Shown here one piece after another: positions 8,442 through 12,030 of a DNA stretch of 12,030 nucleotides. Within the stretch, counting starts at the first letter, position 1. Each line of letters begins with the position of its first letter. Made by a program: the position numbers and the translations under genes. The stretch comes from JAAYBT01 sp964404395. Lineage in GTDB: Bacteria > Bacillota > Clostridia > Acetivibrionales > DTU013. The stretch is taken from contig CAYOKA010000064.1 in NCBI GenBank assembly GCA_964404395.1, forward strand, positions 1 through 12,030. Direction: 5' to 3'. Under the pieces are notes generated by a model. It worked only from the letters and a program-made list of their open reading frames with translations. It did not search any database and was not told the origin of the DNA.

Positions 8442-8841
8442 TAGCTCCGGAAACGCATTGAATAGGCCGATTATAACCAGTGAACCAGTAGTAAAAACCG
8501 GAAATGCGCTAAAAAACCAGAATGCTCATAAAAGCGCAAGAACAGATGGATTTGCCTCTATCCTGGAACAGACCCGGACTCGCAATGATGAAATTAAGTT
8601 TTCCAGGCACGCGCAGTTTAGGCTTCAGTCGAGAAACATCAGCCTTTCTCAGACCCAGAAGAACAAGATGAAGGAGGCGGTATCAAAGGCAGAATCGAAG
8701 GGAGTAAAGGATTCACTGGTACTGATGGACAACTTGGCTTTTGTAGTGAACGTAAGAAACAGGACGGTTATTACGGCGGCCAACAGCAATGAATTAAAGG
8801 ATAATGTATTCACCAACATCGACGGAGCGGTAATAGTTTAA
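8425..8841 (+). CDS. Conserved flagellar operon protein, TIGR02530 type
   Basis: A 138-residue soluble protein with no membrane segment. The first ~50 residues are polar and variable. The rest matches what I remember of the TIGR02530 'flagellar operon protein' family: FSRHAQFRLQSRNISLS, then VKDSLVLMDNLAFVVNVRNR, then TVITAANSNELKDNVFTNID and a C-terminal GAVIV. Its place between flgD and flgE is the usual one for the family in Firmicutes and suggests a job in hook assembly or export of hook proteins, but no biochemical function is known to me. It overlaps flgD by 17 bases, so coupled translation is likely. ATG 8425 and ATG 8431 are both possible starts with only weak GGAAG/GGTGG sites upstream. 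An 86-base spacer with two hairpins follows. Confidence 0.88.
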   Translation: MTMVVDSSGNALNRPIITSEPVVKTGNALKNQNAHKSARTDGFASILEQTRTRNDEIKFSRHAQFRLQSRNISLSQTQKNKMKEAVSKAESKGVKDSLVLMDNLAFVVNVRNRTVITAANSNELKDNVFTNIDGAVIV

Positions 8842-8867
8842 ACAGCCGGACCCTTTCGGGAGGCTGT
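8842..8867 (+). repeat. Stem-loop 1 upstream of flgE
   Basis: The arms ACAGCC (8842-8847) and GGCTGT (8862-8867) are exact complements, with a possible inner CCC/GGG pairing closing a UUUC loop at 8851-8860. The structure starts one base into the overlap with the stop codon of the preceding gene. No U-tract follows, so it is not a plain terminator. A role in RNA processing or stability of the flgE message is possible but not shown. Confidence 0.55.
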
Positions 8868-8893
8868 ACATCCCTGAATGACGGAAGGGATGT
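8868..8893 (+). repeat. Stem-loop 2 upstream of flgE, abutting stem-loop 1
   Basis: Arms ACATCCCT (8868-8875) and AGGGATGT (8886-8893) form a perfect 8-base-pair stem with a 10-base loop. It begins on the base after stem-loop 1 ends, leaving 15 bases before the AAGGAGGTCG binding site of flgE. Only a weak U-rich stretch (GTTATTT) follows, so full termination is unlikely; partial termination, processing or 5'-end protection are alternatives. Confidence 0.6.
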
Positions 8894-8927
8894 GTTATTT
8901 ACAAATCGAAGGAGGTCGAAAGACAGT

Positions 8928-10232
8928 ATGATGAGATCAATGTTCTCAGGTGTGTCGGGTTTGAGGGCACATCAGACCAGAATGGACGTTATAGGCAACA
9001 ACGTAGCCAACGTCAATACGGTCGGTTTTAAATCGGGAAGGGTAACCTTCCAGGAAATATTCAGCCAGTCTTTAAAGGGTGCCAGTTCGCCTGATACAGC
9101 AACCGGCAGGGGAGGTACGAATCCCATGCAAATAGGCCTTGGCCTTGGTGTGGGTGCCGTTGATACTATTACCACAAGGGGCAGCCTGCAAAGAACTGAC
9201 AACCCTACTGATATGGCAATTGAAGGAGACGGCTTCTTTATATGCAGAGGCGGCAGCGGTGATACCTTCAAATTTACAAGGGCTGGCAACTTCACTATAG
9301 ATAAGCTGGGCAACCTGGTCACAGGCAGCGGCCTGAATGTTTATGGCTGGCAGAAACTAAAGGAGGACGGTAGCGGAGAATTTGACTCGGAGGTTCCGAT
9401 TGAGCCGATCAACCTCTATTCAGATAGCTACAGGAACAAGAGGATAATATCCGCCAGTTCCACATCCTTTGCCAACCTTGCAGGTAACTTAAATACATCA
9501 ATGCCGACTGTTACGGGGGATCCGGATGAAGATGAACTGTTTTCGGTTCCTATGACAATATACGATGCTCTAGGTAACGATTACAAGATCAGCGTTGAAT
9601 TCTGGAAAATAGATGCGCCTGCTGATGGAACCGTGTGGAACTGGAGAATAAACACAGGTTCACCCAATTTTACCGCTGATATAGTTCCTCAGGAAATTAC
9701 CTTTACTCCTGAAGGAATCATTGACACTGGTAAAGGACCTATAGAAGTTGAGTTTGAGCCGGATGTTGATACTTCTGGAACAGGAACCTTTACTGTGGAT
9801 TTTGACTTTTCAAAGCTTACGGCATTTGCAGCTGACAACTCCGTAAAGCCCCAGAGCGTGGACGGGTACACCTCCGGTAGCCTAGTCACCTTCAGTGTGG
9901 GCTCCGACGGAATACTGACCGGTATATATGACAACGGGCAGCAGCAGTCCCTTGGCTTAATGGCTATTTCAGGCTTTGAAAATCCAGCAGGGCTTCAGAA
10001 GGTGGGCGACAACATGTATATCCCAACCACCAACTCCGGCGAATACAAAGCAGTCAAAGCAGGAACCAGCGGTGTAGGCACACTGAATCCCGGTACTCTG
10101 GAGATGTCCAATGTGGATCTTTCTAAGGAGTTTACCGAAATGATCATCACACAAAGAGGCTTCCAAGCAAACAGCAGAATCATCACTACATCAGATGAAA
10201 TGTTGCAGGAGCTGGTAAGTCTCAAGAGATAG
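8928..10232 (+). CDS. flgE: Flagellar hook protein FlgE
   Basis: FlgE polymerises outside the cell into the curved hook that joins rod and filament. The 434-residue protein has the flagellar rod/hook N-terminal signature MFSGVSGLRAHQTRMDVIGN followed by NVANVNTVGFKSGR, the hook motif NPTDMAIEGDGFFI at about residues 88-101, a central FlgE D1/D2 region, and the C-terminal segment SNVDLSKEFTEMI with QRGFQANSRIITTSDEML. There is no signal peptide, as expected for a type III export substrate. The start is ATG 8928, 11 bases after GGAGGT (8911-8916); the in-frame GTG 8892 would place twelve unrelated residues and this site inside the gene. Asn codons are mostly AAC (about 18 of 26 by hand count), unlike fliK, which fits high expression. 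A Cys in FFICRGG replaces a usually aliphatic residue. FlgG/FlgF relatives are shorter and lack the inserted central domain. Confidence 0.96.
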   Translation: MMRSMFSGVSGLRAHQTRMDVIGNNVANVNTVGFKSGRVTFQEIFSQSLKGASSPDTATGRGGTNPMQIGLGLGVGAVDTITTRGSLQRTDNPTDMAIEGDGFFICRGGSGDTFKFTRAGNFTIDKLGNLVTGSGLNVYGWQKLKEDGSGEFDSEVPIEPINLYSDSYRNKRIISASSTSFANLAGNLNTSMPTVTGDPDEDELFSVPMTIYDALGNDYKISVEFWKIDAPADGTVWNWRINTGSPNFTADIVPQEITFTPEGIIDTGKGPIEVEFEPDVDTSGTGTFTVDFDFSKLTAFAADNSVKPQSVDGYTSGSLVTFSVGSDGILTGIYDNGQQQSLGLMAISGFENPAGLQKVGDNMYIPTTNSGEYKAVKAGTSGVGTLNPGTLEMSNVDLSKEFTEMIITQRGFQANSRIITTSDEMLQELVSLKR

Positions 10233-10286
10233 ACAAGTGCATAATAGTATGAACTAAATGTGTTATATAAGCTCTCACCGGATAGA

Positions 10287-10312
10287 ATTCCGACAGCTAG
10301 AACTGTCGGAAT
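10287..10312 (+). repeat. Perfect 10-bp stem-loop downstream of flgE
   Basis: ATTCCGACAG and CTGTCGGAAT pair perfectly around the six-base loop CTAGAA. The outer flanks also pair with small interruptions: CTCTC (10272-10276) with GAGAG (10321-10325) and CC (10278-10279) with GG (10319-10320). This gives an extended imperfect hairpin of about 54 bases. No run of U follows on either strand, so it is not a canonical intrinsic terminator. A 3'-end barrier protecting the flgE message, or a regulatory leader of flbD, are the likeliest uses. Confidence 0.7.
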
Positions 10313-10329
10313 CTTCTGGGGAGAGAAAA

Positions 10330-10362
10330 ATGTGGGAAAAGGCTGTAGAAAATATGAAATAA
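10330..10362 (+). CDS. Possible ten-codon leader ORF (MWEKAVENMK)
   Basis: ATG 10330 opens a ten-residue frame ending at TAA 10360-10362. A purine-rich GGGGAGAG at 10318-10325, about 4 bases before the ATG, is a usable ribosome binding site and lies in the 3' arm of the extended hairpin. The peptide shows no feature I recognise. An ORF this short arises easily by chance, so this entry is speculative. Confidence 0.2.
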   Translation: MWEKAVENMK

Positions 10363-10371
10363 ACCCGATAA
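10346..10371 (+). promoter_or_regulatory. Candidate sigma-28 (SigD)-type promoter for flbD-fliL-fliM
   Basis: CCCGATAA at 10364-10371 matches seven of eight bases of the GCCGATAA form of the sigma-28 -10 box. TAGA at 10346-10349, 14 bases upstream, matches three of four bases of the TAAA -35 box. It is in the right place to start a transcript upstream of flbD. The -35 is weak, and similar boxes occur by chance inside genes in this window, so confidence is low. Confidence 0.3.
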
Positions 10372-10439
10372 TAGTTTCAGAATGTGAAAAAATTGCTAAA
10401 TTTTGAAATTATCTATTGAGTTTTCGAGGTATTAATATT

Positions 10440-10643
10440 ATGATTAAGTTAACCAGGCTCAATGGCTCGGTTTATGTCCTGAACAGTGATATGATAGAAA
10501 CGATTGAAGCGACTCCGGATACGGTGATTTCCATTTCGGAGACAAAGAAGTATATCTGCAAAGAATCGGTGGAGGAAGTAATCGACAAAATCATTGAATT
10601 CCGCGGGAAGATTCTTATATATGCAGAGACACACAAAAGATAG
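10440..10643 (+). CDS. flbD: FlbD-family flagellar protein (SwrD-like)
   Basis: A 67-residue protein starting MIKLTRLNGSVYVLNSD, continuing IETIEATPDTVISI, then KKYICKESVEEVIDKIIEF, and ending basic (THKR). This is the short Firmicute/spirochete FlbD family, unrelated to the Caulobacter transcription factor of the same name. Its Bacillus subtilis relative SwrD (YlzI) is reported to raise flagellar motor power and permit swarming, probably through the stators. No membrane helix or signal peptide is seen, so it should act in the cytoplasm. ATG 10440 is chosen because GAGGT at 10426-10430 lies 9 bases upstream and the family begins MIKLTRLNG; an in-frame TTG at 10416 would add eight unrelated residues and cover that site. 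fliL follows after 14 bases. The long structured spacer upstream suggests it begins a separately controlled segment. Confidence 0.92.
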   Translation: MIKLTRLNGSVYVLNSDMIETIEATPDTVISISETKKYICKESVEEVIDKIIEFRGKILIYAETHKR

Positions 10644-10657
10644 AGGGGGCATAAGTT

Positions 10658-11194
10658 TTGGAGTCTAAAAAAATGTCATTAATACTGATTGTCATTATCG
10701 CTGTCCTCGCGCTTTCTTTGGCTATCCTTGCCGGATATTTACTAATTGTACAAGGGAGCAACGGAAATGGCGATGCTGAATTAGCGAAAGACGGCCAGTC
10801 CATCAATGGGGAAGATACTATTCAAATCCCAAGCGAAGATGATTTAATAAAGATATCCCTATATGATAATCCACGTTATTTCAACTTAAAAAGCGTGAAC
10901 TCTGACAAGAGTTCCATAATACAGGCAAATGTCACCCTCAAATGTTATAAGGTATTGAAAAGAGATAAGGAAGTAAATGTACCTAATATGGTTAATGCCA
11001 GGTCTGAAGAGATACAAGAGCTTATTGTTAGATTTTTTATGACCCTGACGGCAGATGAGGTAAAGGATCCGACAATTATGGACAATGCAAAAATCGAGTT
11101 GGCAAATCAGATCAATATGTTATTGAATGAGGGTCTTGAAAAGACGGAAGATGTTGTTTATAGAGTAGTATTTTCGGAATGGCTGTTTCAGTAG
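10658..11194 (+). CDS. fliL: Flagellar basal body-associated protein FliL
   Basis: FliL is a single-pass membrane protein that surrounds the stator units and supports torque under load. The 178-residue protein has a short basic start (MESKK), one membrane helix at about residues 7-31 (SLILIVIIAVLALSLAILAG), a polar linker, and an extracytoplasmic domain. The conserved C-terminal part includes VRFFMTLTADEVKDP, then ELANQINMLL, and ends VYRVVFSEWLFQ, a typical FliL ending. The start is TTG 10658, 8 bases after GAGGGGG (10643-10649); the next ATG (10673) is too far from that site. It sits between flbD and fliM; motA and motB are not present between flbD and fliL. The middle of the domain is divergent, so the call rests on topology, the C-terminal motif and position next to fliM. 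Confidence 0.92.
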   Translation: MESKKMSLILIVIIAVLALSLAILAGYLLIVQGSNGNGDAELAKDGQSINGEDTIQIPSEDDLIKISLYDNPRYFNLKSVNSDKSSIIQANVTLKCYKVLKRDKEVNVPNMVNARSEEIQELIVRFFMTLTADEVKDPTIMDNAKIELANQINMLLNEGLEKTEDVVYRVVFSEWLFQ

Positions 11195-11233
11195 AATTTA
11201 TATACTATTTTATATAGACAGGAGGTGGTTTCC

Positions 11234-12030
11234 ATGGGAGATATTTTATCACAAAATGAGATTGATGATCTGCTAAAAGCGTTAAGCACCGGTGAAATAG
11301 ACGCACAAGAGATACAGTCCAGCAAGCAGGAAAAAAAGATTAAGAGCTATGATTTCAGAAGGGCTAGCAAGTTTGCCAAGGATCAGATAAAGACTCTTAA
11401 TATTATTTATGATAATTATGCGCGTCTTATAACGAACTTCTTGACTGGATATCTCAGAACGCTTGTTCAAGTGGATGTTGTTTCTGTGGAAGCCTTGCCT
11501 TACGGCGATTTCAGCAACTCTGTTGCCAGCCCTGTTATACTGGCTATTGCAGATTTTGCCCCTCTTACAGGATCTATTATTTTTGAGATCGAGCCTAATG
11601 TGACATTTGCGTTGGTTGACAGGATATTGGGTGGAAAAGGTTCATCAATGGAAAGGGTAAGGGAGTTCACGGAGATTGAGCTTGCGATTATCGAGAGGAT
11701 TATTATACAAATGCTCAATCTGATGCGGGAACCTTGGGAAAATGTAATTTCTATTAGACCGAGGCTGGACAAAATCGAAACAAATGCTCAATTTGCCCAA
11801 ATAGTAGCACAGAATGAGACTGTTGCGCTAATTACACTAAGTACCCGCGTTGGTGATGTGGACGGTATGATAAATATTTGTATACCACATTTAGTTGTTG
11901 AACCCATTGTATCTAAGATGAATACTAGATTCTGGTTTTCCAGTGTGGAGAAGGAAGCTACACCAGAGATGAAGAAAAGCATTGAGAATAGGGTAGAACA
12001 TACGAAGGTTCCTGTGAGGGCGATTCTGGG
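11234..12030 (+). CDS. fliM: Flagellar motor switch protein FliM (3'-truncated)
   Basis: FliM is the C-ring subunit that binds phosphorylated CheY and passes the signal to FliG. ATG 11234 follows GGAGGTGG at 11221-11228. The frame stays open to the window edge, giving 265 complete codons of an expected ~330, so the C-terminal FliN-like (SpoA) domain is only just reached or missing. The N-terminal CheY-binding peptide is intact (ILSQNEIDDLLKAL, residues 4-17). The CheC-like middle domain follows with VEALPYGDFSNS, the FliG-contact motif DRILGGKGSS (GGxG at 133-136), FTEIELAIIERII and WFSSVEKEATPEM. The intact EIDDLL peptide suggests the motor is under CheY control. fliY or fliN and chemotaxis genes would be expected further downstream. 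Assignment is certain. Confidence 0.97.
   Translation, partial: MGDILSQNEIDDLLKALSTGEIDAQEIQSSKQEKKIKSYDFRRASKFAKDQIKTLNIIYDNYARLITNFLTGYLRTLVQVDVVSVEALPYGDFSNSVASPVILAIADFAPLTGSIIFEIEPNVTFALVDRILGGKGSSMERVREFTEIELAIIERIIIQMLNLMREPWENVISIRPRLDKIETNAQFAQIVAQNETVALITLSTRVGDVDGMINICIPHLVVEPIVSKMNTRFWFSSVEKEATPEMKKSIENRVEHTKVPVRAIL

Larger units (their letters stand above)
10233..10439 (+). other. Structured 207-base spacer between flgE and flbD
   Basis: This is by far the longest non-coding stretch in the window. It holds a strong stem-loop (10287-10312, extendable to 10272-10325), a ten-codon ORF with its own binding site (10330-10362), a box resembling a sigma-28/SigD -10 element (10364-10371), and an AT-rich stretch up to the GAGGT site of flbD at 10426-10430. 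I see no tRNA, no insertion sequence remnant and no riboswitch consensus I recognise; in particular the conserved bases of cyclic-di-GMP riboswitches are not apparent. Confidence 0.7.

Noticed and set aside
9238..9252. Cys in FlgE (FFICRGG) as a crosslinking residue like the spirochete lysinoalanine hook
   Set aside because: It lies in a different sequence context from the spirochete crosslink site as far as I can tell, and a single Cys is not evidence of crosslinking.
8972..9322. Long minus-strand open frames opposite flgE, fliG, fliH and other genes
   Set aside because: They lie wholly within conserved + strand genes, have no binding sites or recognisable motifs, and follow from the codon pattern of the real genes.
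10287..10325. Intrinsic terminator after flgE
   Set aside because: The stem is strong but no U-tract follows on either strand.
10403..10436. TTGAAA followed by TATTAAT upstream of flbD as a housekeeping promoter
   Set aside because: The spacing between the two boxes is about 21 bases, too long for sigma-A.
11198..11217. AT-only inverted repeat (TATATA arms) between fliL and fliM
   Set aside because: Six A-T pairs with a loop of AT-rich sequence are weak and expected by chance in this composition; no promoter -35 fits.
1..12030. Mobile elements, CRISPR arrays, tRNA/rRNA genes or defence systems
   Set aside because: None seen; the whole window is accounted for by an orderly flagellar operon and two structured spacers.

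Overview
The window is a continuous stretch of a bacterial flagellar (fla/che-type) operon, with every gene on the + strand. It reads fliF (5' end cut off) - fliG - fliH - fliI - fliJ - motE/ylxF-like - fliK - flgD - TIGR02530-type flagellar operon gene - flgE - flbD (swrD-like) - fliL - fliM (3' end cut off). The order, the moderately AT-rich composition, the strong GGAGGTG-type ribosome binding sites, the use of TTG and GTG starts, and the FlbD and TIGR02530 genes point to a Gram-positive Firmicute, most likely a member of the Clostridia. I cannot name the genus from sequence alone.

Layout. Positions 2-5103 encode the basal body and export ATPase block: MS-ring FliF, switch protein FliG, and FliH/FliI/FliJ, which energise and feed the type III export gate. 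Positions 5106-8841 hold a membrane-anchored coiled-coil protein of the MotE/YlxF kind, the hook-length ruler FliK, the hook cap FlgD (here with a threefold repeated C-terminal part) and a small conserved flagellar operon protein. Positions 8928-10232 encode the hook protein FlgE. Positions 10440-12030 encode FlbD, FliL and the start of switch protein FliM. Most genes are separated by fewer than 50 bases or overlap, so translational coupling is likely. The two exceptions flank flgE: an 86-base gap upstream and a 207-base gap downstream. Both contain clear stem-loops.

How it works together. FliF forms the ring on which FliG and FliM build the rotor. FliH-FliI-FliJ drive secretion of FlgD, FlgE and FliK, which cap, build and measure the hook. 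FliL and FlbD are expected to support stator function and motor power. motA and motB, which some clostridial operons carry between flbD and fliL, are absent here.

Nothing in the window looks like a new mobile, defence or biosynthetic system. The points worth a second look are modest: flgE isolated by RNA hairpins and showing different codon use, a structured flgE-flbD spacer with a possible tiny leader ORF and a sigma-28-like box, a triplicated Tudor-like unit in FlgD, and a Pro-to-Ser change in the EHPQ motif of FliG.
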